64,000 nt of DNA from Leucobacter viscericola. GTDB lineage: Bacteria; Actinomycetota; Actinomycetes; Actinomycetales; Microbacteriaceae. Position 1 is the first letter of the stretch. Every line of letters starts with the position of its first letter. Both the position numbers and the translations under genes were made by a program. The notes under the pieces are model-generated. The model saw only the letters and a list, made by a program, of their open reading frames with translations, was not told the DNA's origin and made no database searches. The stretch lies in assembly GCF_011299575.1 (NCBI RefSeq), contig NZ_CP049863.1:496001-560000 (forward strand), read 5' to 3'. This document shows, piece after piece, positions 13,847 to 22,334 of this stretch.

Positions 13847-16825
13847 CTACCAGCCCTCGGTGAGCACCCGGTCCAAGGCCGACACCACGTAGTCGGCACT
13901 TTCTGCGGTGAGGCAGAGCGGGGGCTTAACCTTCAGCACGTTAGAACGCTCGGAAGTAGTGAGCACCACAACCCCGAGTTCCTTCATGCGCTCGCAGATC
14001 GCGGCAGCCTCTGCCTTGGCAGGTTCCATCGTCTCGCGATCCCGAACCAACTCGACCCCGAGGTACAGCCCCTCGCCGTGGACCGGGCCGACTATGTCGT
14101 GGCGGGTGGCGAGCTCGCGGAAGCCGTTTGCGAGTCGATCGCCAACAACGCGGGCGTTCTCTTGCAGGCCTTCTTCTTCCATCGCGTCGAGCACGGCGAG
14201 GCCCACGCGGCAGCTCAGCGGATTGCCGCCGGCCGACGAGAAGAACTGACCCTGCGAGGCGAGCGCGTCGGCGATCTTCTTCGAGGTGATGACACCGCCG
14301 ATCGGGAAGCCATTACCCATGGGCTTCGCGATGGTGATGATGTCGGGCACCACACCCGACTGCTCAAAGCCCCAGAAGCTTGAGCCCATGCGGCCAAATC
14401 CGACCTGCACCTCATCGGCAATGCAGAGCCCACCCGCCGCGCGAACCCGGGCGTAGGCGTCGGCCAAATATCCCGTAGGCAGTACAACACCACCCGCGTT
14501 GCCAAGAACGGATTCGCAGATAAAACCAGCGACCTCGCGGCCCTCGGCGGCGAGCTGTTCCAGATCTCGACCCAGGTCGGCCGCGTAGGCCGCACCAGTG
14601 TTCTCGCCACGATACGTGCCGCGGAACTGGTTCGGCACGTCGGCAACGTGCACCCAGTCGGGTCGGTTTTCGAGCGCGTACGGGTTGTCGTAGGCAGAGG
14701 TCGTCACGGCATCCGAGGCCATTGTCCAACCGTGGTATGCCTCGCGCAGAGAGACAACGGTCTTTCGCCCGGTCGCGGCTTGGGCGAGCCGCAGCGCAAG
14801 ATCCACTGCCTCAGAGCCGCTATTGATCAGTAGTACGGTGTCGAGTTCGGTGTTCGGGGGCAGCAACGCGAGCAACCGCTCGCTGTACTCGGCGAGTTCG
14901 CGGTACAGGAAACGCGAGTTGGTGTTGAGGATCCGGATCTGCCGGTTTACCGCGTCTGCAACGCCGGGGTGGCCGTGTCCAAGCCCGGTCACGTTGTTCA
15001 CCATGTCGATGTAGGCGCGCGCCGTGGTGTCAACTAGGTGGTGCCTCCAGCCGCGCTCGATCTGCATCGGGCGGTCGTAGTAACGTTCCTGAGCGGACGC
15101 AAAGATCTGCTCGCGGCGCGAAAGCTCGTCAACGGATTCATCGCGCTCGGCAAGCTGGGGCAGGCCCAGGATCGCGGCCGGATCGTGCGTAAAGCGCGAC
15201 CAGGCCGGAACACGCTCGGGGGTGACAAGCTGTGCGCGGCCCGGCTCAGACAGCTCCACCGAAAAAATGGGGCTGTCGGTGCCTACGAGCGCGTTCTCTC
15301 GGACGAGCATGGCAGAGACAGGCCTGGCGGCCGCGCTCTCGGCAAGCGTCGCAAGCTCAGCTCCCACGGCAACACGATCACCGACTGTCAGCTCAGATGA
15401 GGCGCCATCGAGGGCGAACAGACAAGTGCCGTCCACTTGAATGAGCAGACCCCGCTCCGTCACCATGACGATCTCACCAGCAACCGGCGACAAGACGGGT
15501 CGAGCGGCACCCGACGCAACCCAGATTTCACTCGCGATCGGCCAGGTTGCCGCGGCGTCGGCTGTGTCGATGGCGGTGCGAGTCATGCGATACACACCGT
15601 ACGGCAGCACAACTGCGTCTGCACCACCGGCGAGAGCATCAGCGATGAGTTCTTCTTCAGCGTTGTCTTCAAGCCAGCGGCCTGCGTCGAGGTATTCGCT
15701 TTCGACCCCGGGATCCAGCACCACAATCTCGCCGGACAGGCCGGGCAAAAACGAAACAAGCGGATCCCCCGCGGCTGCCTGCGGCGCGAAGTGAACACTC
15801 TCAAACCCCAGCAGCGCGAGCACCTGCTCGGTTGCCTCGACGAGCGGCAGCGAGGTCGCGGCGTCAAAGATGGCCTGCTCCCCCTCGATGCGCTCGCGCG
15901 CATAGTCGTTGTCACCGTCGATCTCGAGCTGGCGCCAACCGCTCGCCACGAGCAGCGTCGAGCGCAGCACGATGAGCGGCCACACGGCCCGAGCCTCGGC
16001 TTCAGAGAGCGGTGCCGCGCGGTGGAACGCAGCGATCGCGTCGAGCAGTCGCAACGGTCGCTCGGCGTCGTGGTGCAGCAGCGAAGAGGCGGTCACAGCA
16101 AGCTCGGCGACGCGCCAGCCCATACCGAGATCACCGAGATCGAGCACGGTGTGCGGGTGCAGGCGAGCGTCATCCCCCAGTCGCGCCATTACGTTGTCGT
16201 CGGTGAGGTCGCCGTGAATCGCCTGCACTGGCAGGTCTGCGCTCACGAGCGAAAGCGCCTCGTGAGCACCAGCGGCCCACCCGAGAACCTGCTCGCGCAG
16301 CTCAGCATCTGTGATCGCCGGCGCGAGCTGCACGGTCTGCTCGTAGGCGACTCGCATGTCCCACATCTGGGCGCGTTCGAGACCCTCATGGCGCAGGCCT
16401 GCAAGTGCGTTTACGGACGCGGCCGCCAGCACACCAAACTCTTCGATAACCACCGGCGCAAAGTACCCGCTATCAACCATCGGCTCGCCCTCGGCGAACT
16501 CGCTGCGGCGCACCGCAAAGCCACCCCAGCGCTGCACCAGAGCGCCGTCGAGACCGGGCAACACACTCGGCACGGCAACTCCCGCAGCGCGATACGCGTC
16601 AAGAGCGGCGTGCTGCGCGTCGCGCGCCGCGTCCTCAAACACAGGGTTGTCGACACGCAGCACACTGCGCCGACCATCTGCCTCAAGGAGCACAAAGTTG
16701 CGATCCTGGTTGCTGCCGAGCTCGTGGGCTTCTGCCTCGATCCCGTAGCACTCGCGCGCGATCGTTACCGCGTCTGTCTCAGATACTTCAGGGCGCACCA
16801 AACCGCCCGCTTGTTGTTCCGTCAT
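13847..16825 (-). CDS. Three-domain protein: APH-like phosphotransferase, degenerate M23-like domain, class III aminotransferase
   Basis: A 992-residue fusion. Residues about 20-330 form an APH/choline-kinase-like domain with IHGDLTDDN (204-211) and VLDLGDLG (227-234), the catalytic and metal-binding motifs. Residues about 350-530 contain an M23/lipoyl-like beta segment (RPVLSPVAGEIVMV...LTVGDRVAVGAELATL) in which the zinc-binding H-x3-D and HxH motifs of M23 peptidases are absent. Residues about 560-992 are a class III PLP aminotransferase: INSGSEAVDLAL (667-678), IADEVQVGFGRMG, and IAKPMGNGFP with the PLP lysine at 834. The same three-part layout is known from uncharacterised proteobacterial proteins related to phospholyases and AGXT2-like enzymes. 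The substrate is unknown; an amino-alcohol or phospho-amine is a guess. A perfect 14-bp palindrome lies 54 bp upstream. Confidence 0.9.
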   Translation of the reverse strand: MTEQQAGGLVRPEVSETDAVTIARECYGIEAEAHELGSNQDRNFVLLEADGRRSVLRVDNPVFEDAARDAQHAALDAYRAAGVAVPSVLPGLDGALVQRWGGFAVRRSEFAEGEPMVDSGYFAPVVIEEFGVLAAASVNALAGLRHEGLERAQMWDMRVAYEQTVQLAPAITDAELREQVLGWAAGAHEALSLVSADLPVQAIHGDLTDDNVMARLGDDARLHPHTVLDLGDLGMGWRVAELAVTASSLLHHDAERPLRLLDAIAAFHRAAPLSEAEARAVWPLIVLRSTLLVASGWRQLEIDGDNDYARERIEGEQAIFDAATSLPLVEATEQVLALLGFESVHFAPQAAAGDPLVSFLPGLSGEIVVLDPGVESEYLDAGRWLEDNAEEELIADALAGGADAVVLPYGVYRMTRTAIDTADAAATWPIASEIWVASGAARPVLSPVAGEIVMVTERGLLIQVDGTCLFALDGASSELTVGDRVAVGAELATLAESAAARPVSAMLVRENALVGTDSPIFSVELSEPGRAQLVTPERVPAWSRFTHDPAAILGLPQLAERDESVDELSRREQIFASAQERYYDRPMQIERGWRHHLVDTTARAYIDMVNNVTGLGHGHPGVADAVNRQIRILNTNSRFLYRELAEYSERLLALLPPNTELDTVLLINSGSEAVDLALRLAQAATGRKTVVSLREAYHGWTMASDAVTTSAYDNPYALENRPDWVHVADVPNQFRGTYRGENTGAAYAADLGRDLEQLAAEGREVAGFICESVLGNAGGVVLPTGYLADAYARVRAAGGLCIADEVQVGFGRMGSSFWGFEQSGVVPDIITIAKPMGNGFPIGGVITSKKIADALASQGQFFSSAGGNPLSCRVGLAVLDAMEEEGLQENARVVGDRLANGFRELATRHDIVGPVHGEGLYLGVELVRDRETMEPAKAEAAAICERMKELGVVVLTTSERSNVLKVKPPLCLTAESADYVVSALDRVLTEGW

Positions 16826-16878
16826 GGCGTCTATCTCCGTGATGTGAAATTGAAATCAAGCGTGTGTTGGGTGCCGGG

Positions 16879-16892
16879 TTCGCAATTGCGAA
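16879..16892 (-). promoter_or_regulatory. Palindromic operator candidate upstream of the aminotransferase fusion
   Basis: TTCGCAATTGCGAA is a perfect 14-bp palindrome 54-67 bp upstream of the start codon at 16825, in the expected promoter region of the minus-strand gene. No regulator gene is adjacent, so the binding protein is unknown. Confidence 0.5.
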
Positions 16893-16930
16893 TGCACACA
16901 GGCCCGGGCGCTGACGCCCACAAGCCAAAG

Positions 16931-16960
16931 CTCAGATCTGGTTAAGCCCAGACTGCTGAG
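16931..16960 (-). terminator. Possible terminator after rdgB
   Basis: The nested arms CTCAG..CTGG and CCAG..CTGAG form an imperfect stem-loop just beyond the rdgB stop codon. The stem is short and no T-run follows. Confidence 0.35.
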
Positions 16961-16962
16961 AC

Positions 16963-17568
16963 CTATGTTAGCCGGTCTCTGATCTCTGGCGCGAGCGCAC
17001 TAAAGGCCCGGGTGCGGTGCGAAAGCCGATCCTTCTCTTCTGAACTCAGTTCAGCGGCGGATCGGGTCTCCCCCTCCGGGATGAAAACAGGATCGTAGCC
17101 AAAGCCGTACTCACCGCGCGGTTCGCGTGCAATGTTGCCGGGCCAGACAGCGACTCGGCACACCTCACTGTCGTCTGCGTCGGGGATCACGAGGGCCGCT
17201 GCACACACAAACCCCGCTGCGCGGTGGTCATCGTGCACGTCGGTGAGTTGCCACAGCAGCAGGTCAACATTGGCGCGGTCGCTGCGCGCGGGGCCTCCCC
17301 AGCGAGCCGAGAAAATGCCGGGCATGCCGCCCAGCACGTCCACCGACACTCCCGAGTCGTCGGCGATCGCGGGCAGACCCGTGTGGGCGGCCGCGGCGCG
17401 CGCCTTCAGCAGAGCGTTGTCGGCGAAGCTCAGGCCGTCCTCGATGGGCTCAGGGCCGTCGTAACCGATGAGTTCGATGCCGGGAATGAGCGGTCCGAGA
17501 ATCCGCCGCAGCTCCTCGAGCTTGTGGGCATTGTGCGAGGCCAGTACGAGTGTGCGTGCGGCAGCCAT
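16963..17568 (-). CDS. rdgB: Non-canonical purine NTP pyrophosphatase (RdgB/HAM1)
   Basis: A 201-residue ITPase family enzyme that hydrolyses ITP, dITP and XTP to monophosphates in the cytoplasm, keeping them out of DNA and RNA. Family motifs are LASHNAHKLEELRRIL (N-terminal SxNxxK), ADDSGVSVDVLGGMPGIFSARWGG, GFVCAAALV and FGYDPVFIPEG near the C terminus, followed by SSEEKDRLSHRTRA. The start is ATG 17568. Only 2 bp separate it from the rph stop, so murI-rph-rdgB is one operon, a common actinobacterial order. Confidence 0.96.
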   Translation of the reverse strand: MAAARTLVLASHNAHKLEELRRILGPLIPGIELIGYDGPEPIEDGLSFADNALLKARAAAAHTGLPAIADDSGVSVDVLGGMPGIFSARWGGPARSDRANVDLLLWQLTDVHDDHRAAGFVCAAALVIPDADDSEVCRVAVWPGNIAREPRGEYGFGYDPVFIPEGETRSAAELSSEEKDRLSHRTRAFSALAPEIRDRLT

Positions 17569-17570
17569 GG

Positions 17571-18323
17571 TTATCGCCCTTCGGTCAGCGCTTGGGCAAG
17601 GGTCGAACCCTGCAGCACGGTCAGTTCCCGCGCGCTGACGAGTGCCAGGTCGAGAAGCGAGTCAAGCTCTTCACGCTTGAACGGCGCGCCCTCGGCGGTA
17701 CCCTGCACCTCGATGAAGTCGCCGGATCCGGTGACCACAACGTTCATGTCGGTCTCGGCGCGCGAATCCTCGACGTATGCGAGATCGCTCATCGCAACGC
17801 CGTCGACGATCCCAACAGACACCGCAGCAACGCTGTCCTTCAGCGGCACAGCCTTCTTCGCGATAAACCCGGCGGACCGGCCCCACTCGATCGCATCGGC
17901 GAGAGCGACGTAGGCCCCCGTGATCGAAGCGGTGCGAGTGCCGCCGTCTGCCTGCAGCACGTCGCAGTCAATAACGATGGTGTTCTCGCCGAGCACCTTC
18001 GTGTCGATCACGGCGCGCAGGCTGCGGCCGATCAGGCGAGAGATCTCGTGTGTGCGGCCACCGATCTTGCCGCGCACGGATTCGCGCTGCATGCGCTCAT
18101 TTGTGGATCGCGGCAGCATCGAGTACTCGGCGGTGACCCAGCCGGTCCCCTGCCCCTTGAGCCAGCGCGGCACACCGGGGGTAAACGACGCCGTGCAGAG
18201 CACACGCGTGTTGCCGAACGAGATGAGCGCGCTGCCCTCGGCCTGCGAGCTCCAGCCCCGCTCGATTGTAACGGGGCGCATCTGGCCGTTGCTGCGCCCA
18301 TCGGCGCGGACACTGTTGGTCAT
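17571..18323 (-). CDS. rph: Ribonuclease PH
   Basis: A 250-residue phosphorolytic 3'-exoribonuclease that trims tRNA 3' ends and takes part in rRNA decay as a hexamer. Visible motifs: [54 protein letters not shown] (basic phosphate- and RNA-binding residues), [22 protein letters not shown], and [22 protein letters not shown]. Length is normal. The ATG start overlaps the murI stop by four bases (ATGA), indicating translational coupling. Most tRNAs in this window lack an encoded CCA, consistent with reliance on 3' trimming followed by CCA addition. Confidence 0.97.
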   Translation of the reverse strand: MTNSVRADGRSNGQMRPVTIERGWSSQAEGSALISFGNTRVLCTASFTPGVPRWLKGQGTGWVTAEYSMLPRSTNERMQRESVRGKIGGRTHEISRLIGRSLRAVIDTKVLGENTIVIDCDVLQADGGTRTASITGAYVALADAIEWGRSAGFIAKKAVPLKDSVAAVSVGIVDGVAMSDLAYVEDSRAETDMNVVVTGSGDFIEVQGTAEGAPFKREELDSLLDLALVSARELTVLQGSTLAQALTEGR

Positions 18324-19174
18324 TCGGATCCTCCGAGATTCGTGGGCAAATGAATCGCCCCGGTTGAAAGCAGGTCTACGGTTTCGATCCCAATGCCGAG
18401 CATGCGCTGGGCCAGATCGACAAATTCAGCGGTGTCTGCGCCGGTTGCCTCGTAACGCAGCACGGGATCTCCCGTTTCTGTGCGCAGCAGGTCAAGGTCG
18501 GTGAGGGTGCGATACACCTCGTTGGCGGTTTCAATATCGCTCGACACAAGAGCAACGCTGCGGCCCATCACCTGGCCGATCGCACCCCGCAAAAACGGGT
18601 AGTGCGTGCAGCCGAGCACAAGCGTGTCAACACCGCGTTCAATGAGCGGGGCGAGGTACTGCTCCGCAATGGCGAGCACTTCTGGGCCACTTGTCTCGCC
18701 TGCCTCCACGAGCTCCACGAAGCGCGGGCACGCGACCGAGCTGAGTGTGATCTCGGGCCGCACGGCGAACAGGTCGTCGTAAGCGCGGGACTGGATCGTG
18801 CCGGTTGTGCCGATGAGGCCAACCTTGCCGTTTCGAGTAATCGAGGCGGCGCTGCGTACGGTCGGGGCGATGACCTCAACCACCGGCACGTCGTAGCGTT
18901 CGCGGGCGTCGCGCAGCACGGCAGCGGAGGCCGTGTTGCAGGCAATGACGAGCATCTTGACGCCCTGATTCACCAGGTCGTCGAGAATCTCCAGCGCGAA
19001 GCGTCGCACCTCGGCGATAGGCCGCGGCCCGTAGGGTGTGCGGGCGGTATCGCCAACGTAGATCATCGACTCGCCGGGAAGCTGATCCCGAATCGCACGA
19101 GCGACAGTTAACCCACCAACACCAGAATCAAATACACCGATCGGCGCATCCGGTGAAAGCTCGCGTGTACGCAC
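18320..19174 (-). CDS. murI: Glutamate racemase
   Basis: A 284-residue racemase giving D-glutamate for peptidoglycan. Both catalytic cysteines are present: [11 protein letters not shown] and [11 protein letters not shown]. The N terminus reads [17 protein letters not shown] with the conserved Asp-Ser, followed by [13 protein letters not shown]. The start is GTG 19174; a few extra N-terminal residues precede the family start. It heads the murI-rph-rdgB run. Its stop overlaps the rph start by 4 bp, and rnhB ends 9 bp upstream, so lepB-rnhB may read into it. Confidence 0.96.
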   Translation of the reverse strand: MRTRELSPDAPIGVFDSGVGGLTVARAIRDQLPGESMIYVGDTARTPYGPRPIAEVRRFALEILDDLVNQGVKMLVIACNTASAAVLRDARERYDVPVVEVIAPTVRSAASITRNGKVGLIGTTGTIQSRAYDDLFAVRPEITLSSVACPRFVELVEAGETSGPEVLAIAEQYLAPLIERGVDTLVLGCTHYPFLRGAIGQVMGRSVALVSSDIETANEVYRTLTDLDLLRTETGDPVLRYEATGADTAEFVDLAQRMLGIGIETVDLLSTGAIHLPTNLGGSE

Positions 19175-19183
19175 TAGATAAGC

Positions 19184-19852
19184 CTACCGCGAGGTTTTGA
19201 TCCAGGTGTGCCGGTGCAGCTCCGTAAGTCCGTGAGCCTCGATCCCCTCGTAGTGCGCCTTTGCCCCGTAACCCTTATTGGATCCCCACGCGTATTCGGG
19301 GTGGGCCTCGTGCGCCTCGCGCATGAGCGAATCCCTCTCAACCTTCGCCCGCACCGAGGCCGCCGCAACACTCGCGCAGGCTCGGTCGGCACCCACTCGT
19401 GTGCGCACATCGAGGGGCTTACGCAGACAGGGTGTGAGCCAATCCTGGTTACCGTCGAGCAGGATCACCGCGGTGTCGACGCTCACACCTGCTCGGTGAA
19501 GCTCAAGCAGCGCCCTTCGCGCGGCTTCTCCAAGCATGGCGGTGATGCCACGCTCGTCGATTTCTTCGGCGCTCGCGTATCCAACTGCCCCCGTGCCCCA
19601 TTCGGCGACGAGGGGCGCCAACGCATCACGGCGCTTCTCGCTCAGCAGCTTGGAGTCGCGCAGGCCCTCAGGAAAGGAGTCAGTGCCGGTGAGGATCACG
19701 TGCGCTCCGACGGCCACCGGCCCGGCAATCGCACCTCGGCCGACCTCGTCCATGCCGATGACGATCTGGGCACCCTCCGCAAAGAGCGCGGCTTCGACAT
19801 CGAGCGTTGGATCCTTCGAGATGACTTCTGCGTCAGCCCGCTCGAGCGTCAC
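19184..19852 (-). CDS. rnhB: Ribonuclease HII
   Basis: A 222-residue enzyme that cleaves RNA in RNA-DNA hybrids and single ribonucleotides in DNA. The catalytic Asp-Glu pair is in IGMDEVGRGAIAGPV, a third carboxylate lies near LLDGNQDWL, and GADRACASVAAASVRAKVERD and SNKGYGAKAHYEGI complete the signature. The GTG start overlaps the lepB stop by 4 bp (GTGA). The rplS-lepB-rnhB order is typical of actinobacteria. Confidence 0.96.
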   Translation of the reverse strand: MTLERADAEVISKDPTLDVEAALFAEGAQIVIGMDEVGRGAIAGPVAVGAHVILTGTDSFPEGLRDSKLLSEKRRDALAPLVAEWGTGAVGYASAEEIDERGITAMLGEAARRALLELHRAGVSVDTAVILLDGNQDWLTPCLRKPLDVRTRVGADRACASVAAASVRAKVERDSLMREAHEAHPEYAWGSNKGYGAKAHYEGIEAHGLTELHRHTWIKTSR

Positions 19853-20568
19853 TTCTTTTTTGCCTCGTCAACGCCGGTGAAGGTACCGTCCGGCACATTG
19901 AGCCACTTGAAGTGATTCAGCGGCCAGTTCAGCACAAACGCGCGACCGACGATCTCACCCTTGGTCACAAATCCCTTGCCGGGTTGATCCTGGTTGTAAC
20001 GGGAGTCTTTACTCGCGTAGCGGTTGTCGCCCATCACCCAGAAGGAGTCCTTAGGGACTGTGACGTCAAAGGTTTTTGCAGAAGCTGCCGTTTCCCCCGG
20101 CGGGATCACAATGTAGGGCTCGTCGATCGAAACGCCGTTCACCTGCACTCGCCCCTGCGCATCGCAGCACGAGACGCGGTCACCGCCAACGCCGATAACC
20201 CGCTTCACGACGTACTCTTCGCTCGTGTCGGCGGCGAGGCCAATCGTCTGCAAGAACTTCTCAAAACCCTGCGGGGGCAAGGTGCCGCGCGGTGCCAACC
20301 AGCCGCCCGGATCTTTAAAGACCACAATGTCGCCGCGCTGAACGTCTACGACGTCGGGTACAAGCTGGTTGACCAGGATGCGGTCATCGATCTGCAGCGT
20401 GTTTTCCATCGACCCCGAGGGAATAAAGAAGCTGCGCACCAAAAACGTCTTCAGCAGAAAGGAGACGAGAAACGCAACCACCAAGATAACGAGGAGGTCA
20501 CGTAGAAACCCCACTATGCCGCCACGACGCTGACGTCGGCGACGCTCGGGAACTGCGGCTTCGCTCAT
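19849..20568 (-). CDS. lepB: Signal peptidase I
   Basis: A 239-residue type I signal peptidase that removes signal peptides of exported proteins at the outer membrane face. A basic N terminus (ERRRRQRRG) and one TM helix precede the catalytic FFIPSGSMENTL (nucleophile Ser). Also present are KRVIGVGGDRVSC with the catalytic Lys, and the C-terminal box WVMGDNRYASKDSRY. The ATG at 20568 has AGGAG upstream; a longer in-frame start at 20613 adds residues unlike a signal peptidase. It lies downstream of rplS across two hairpins and overlaps rnhB. Confidence 0.96.
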   Translation of the reverse strand: MSEAAVPERRRRQRRGGIVGFLRDLLVILVVAFLVSFLLKTFLVRSFFIPSGSMENTLQIDDRILVNQLVPDVVDVQRGDIVVFKDPGGWLAPRGTLPPQGFEKFLQTIGLAADTSEEYVVKRVIGVGGDRVSCCDAQGRVQVNGVSIDEPYIVIPPGETAASAKTFDVTVPKDSFWVMGDNRYASKDSRYNQDQPGKGFVTKGEIVGRAFVLNWPLNHFKWLNVPDGTFTGVDEAKKK

Positions 20569-20606
20569 TGTTACTCCTGTGTTCTGCGAGGTGCGGTGAA
20601 GTGCGT

Positions 20607-20622
20607 GCCGCACACGTGCGGC
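20607..20622 (-). promoter_or_regulatory. Short perfect hairpin in the lepB leader
   Basis: GCCGCA-CACG-TGCGGC forms a 6-bp stem with a tetraloop, 39 bp upstream of the lepB start. Its role is unknown; it could stabilise mRNA after termination or processing at the neighbouring stem. Confidence 0.4.
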
Positions 20623-20630
20623 AGAGACAT

Positions 20631-20665
20631 CTCAGGCTCCCATCTTTTACAGAGGGGAGCCTGAG
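20631..20665 (-). terminator. Hairpin between rplS and lepB
   Basis: CTCAGGCTCCC (20631-20641) and GGGAGCCTGAG (20655-20665) form a perfect 11-bp stem around 13 nt. It lies 45 bp after the rplS stop. There is no U-tract, so it may terminate or attenuate between rplS and lepB-rnhB, or mark a processing site. Confidence 0.6.
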
Positions 20666-20709
20666 AGTGTCACAGACTTCTATTCGAAATCCGTTAAAAG
20701 TGGCGCGGA

Positions 20710-21057
20710 CTAGCGGTCGCGCTTCTCCTTGATCTTGGCCTTCTTGCCGGTGAGACCGCGGAGGTAGTACAGCTTCGCGCGGCGAACATCACCGCGGGTC
20801 ACAACCTCGATCTTGTCGATGGTGGGCGCGTGGAGAGGGAACTTACGCTCAACTCCTACCTGGAAGCTGATCTTGCGAACGGTGAAGGTCTCGCGAACAC
20901 CCTCGCCGTGGCGGGAGATAACGACGCCCTGGAAAACCTGAACACGCGAGCGGTTACCCTCGACGATGTTTACGTGCACCTTGACGTTGTCGCCTGCACG
21001 GAATTCAGGAATGTCGCTGCGGAGCGACGGGGCATCGACGTGGTCGAGCTTCTGCAT
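20710..21057 (-). CDS. rplS: 50S ribosomal protein L19
   Basis: A 115-residue L19 of normal length. The family core [31 protein letters not shown] and the end [22 protein letters not shown] are clear. L19 sits at the 30S-50S interface. The ATG at 21057 is preceded by GAGAGAGAA. The gene has its own upstream region of about 175 bp, with a -10-like CATAAT at 21175-21180. The rpsP-rimM-trmD genes that commonly precede rplS are not here; a DNA glycosylase gene is upstream instead. Confidence 0.98.
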   Translation of the reverse strand: MQKLDHVDAPSLRSDIPEFRAGDNVKVHVNIVEGNRSRVQVFQGVVISRHGEGVRETFTVRKISFQVGVERKFPLHAPTIDKIEVVTRGDVRRAKLYYLRGLTGKKAKIKEKRDR

Positions 21058-21231
21058 GATGTTCTCTCTCTGCGCCCGCCGCGAGTCGGAACACTGATTT
21101 CAAAAGTTCAAATGGTTTTGGCTCACGGTCTGTGCGGACCCTCGCGGCAGTATCGCACCGTGGCACAAGGATCTATTATGGCACATTTCTTGGCGCCTCA
21201 CGTCATTCTGCGCGAGGCATGAGTCGCAGAA

Positions 21232-22236
21232 TCAAGACTGGCACCCGGGGCACCAGTAAAGCTTGCGAGCACCGAACTCTTCGAGCACGATGTTCGTGCC
21301 GCAACGCTTGCACGGCGTTCCCTCAAGTTTGTAGACCCAGTGCCGCTCGTCGCGCTCCTGCAGCGCCCGCAGATAGTCGTCACCGGTGAGACCGTCGATC
21401 GTGATCATTTGGCCGACCGTGATCCCAATCTCGAGCAGATGTGCCCAGTCGTCCCAGAGCTCTTCGAGCACGGTCTCACTGAGCTGGTTAGCCGGCGTGT
21501 GCGGGTTGAGCTCGGCACGAAACAGCATTTCGGCGCGGTACACGTTGCCGATCCCCGCCACGACCGACTGGTCCATGAGTACCAGCCCGATGGGAGTCTT
21601 TTTCTTGCGGGCACGCTCGACGAAGCGCTGCTTCTCGGCCTCCGTGTTGGCGTTGGCAGGATCGGGCCCAAGGCGTTGGAACACCGCATCAACCTCGGCG
21701 GGAGTGAGCACCTCGCACACCGTCGGCCCGCGCAGATCTGCGCACACCGCCTCGTTGAGTAGGCGCACACGCACCTGACCGACGGGGTCCGGCGGAAAGG
21801 ATCCCTCGACCTCGGTCTCGCGATCCTGCTCGGCCATACGCACGCGCGTTCGACGCGGGGCACCGATAGAGGTGACCGAGTCTTCAGCCTCGCGGTCGAG
21901 AGGCTTGGCCGAGTCCGGGCGCGAGTACTCCCCCGTCTGCCCCAGCTTTGAGTGGCCGGGGGTCTGCCCGTGAATCTGGATCGAGGAGTCAACCCGCACG
22001 TCGCCCGCAAAATCCCAGGCACCGTAGATGCCGAGGTGCACACGCAGCCAGTGGTCACCCTCGAACTCGAGGAACATCTGCTTACCGACGGCGCGCGCAT
22101 CAAGCATCTCGCGGCGGTTCAGGATCGCGGCGCCCTGGGCAAACCGCCCCTGGGGGCTGGATACCTCAGGTGCGGTCCCCACAAAGTTGGTGGCAAACTG
22201 TCGCGCGATGCGATGTACGGAGTGTCCCTCGGGCAT
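21232..22236 (-). CDS. Fpg/Nei-family DNA glycosylase with an internal insertion
   Basis: A 334-residue base-excision glycosylase/AP lyase. The N terminus PEGHSVHRIA gives the catalytic Pro2-Glu3 of the family. Further motifs are KQMFLEFEGDHWLRVHLGIYG, the H2TH region SVVAGIGNVYRAEMLFRAELNP, and the C-terminal zinc finger C-x2-C...C-x2-C (PCKRCGTNI...YWCPGCQ). It is nearer to actinobacterial Nei2-type proteins than to MutM. An unusual 70-residue polar stretch (about residues 76-150) is inserted between the GAWDF strand and PVGQVRVRL. The start is ATG 22236. It is followed by rplS on the same strand and separated from rpiB by a strong hairpin. Confidence 0.9.
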   Translation of the reverse strand: MPEGHSVHRIARQFATNFVGTAPEVSSPQGRFAQGAAILNRREMLDARAVGKQMFLEFEGDHWLRVHLGIYGAWDFAGDVRVDSSIQIHGQTPGHSKLGQTGEYSRPDSAKPLDREAEDSVTSIGAPRRTRVRMAEQDRETEVEGSFPPDPVGQVRVRLLNEAVCADLRGPTVCEVLTPAEVDAVFQRLGPDPANANTEAEKQRFVERARKKKTPIGLVLMDQSVVAGIGNVYRAEMLFRAELNPHTPANQLSETVLEELWDDWAHLLEIGITVGQMITIDGLTGDDYLRALQERDERHWVYKLEGTPCKRCGTNIVLEEFGARKLYWCPGCQS

Positions 22237-22272
22237 GATCCACCTTTCCCGCTGCTTGGTTCCACGGTTTGC

Positions 22273-22320
22273 GGGTCAGTTTCTGGCAGTAAACCGCTGT
22301 TTAGTACCAGAAACTGACCC
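22273..22320 (-). terminator. Perfect 14-bp inverted repeat after rpiB
   Basis: GGGTCAGTTTCTGG (22273-22286) and CCAGAAACTGACCC (22307-22320) are fully complementary. The 20-nt interior contains a second stem, TAAAC/GTTTA. It lies 15 bp beyond the rpiB stop and 36 bp before the glycosylase start on the same strand. A terminator is likely, but no U-run follows. Confidence 0.65.
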
Positions 22321-22334
22321 CCGAACGAGAGAGT

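Noticed and set aside
15437..16945. Long open frame of about 500 codons on the plus strand
   Set aside because: It lies antisense over the aminotransferase-fusion gene, whose conserved domains account for the sequence. The plus frame has Arg/His-rich low-complexity sequence, typical of a high-GC antisense frame.
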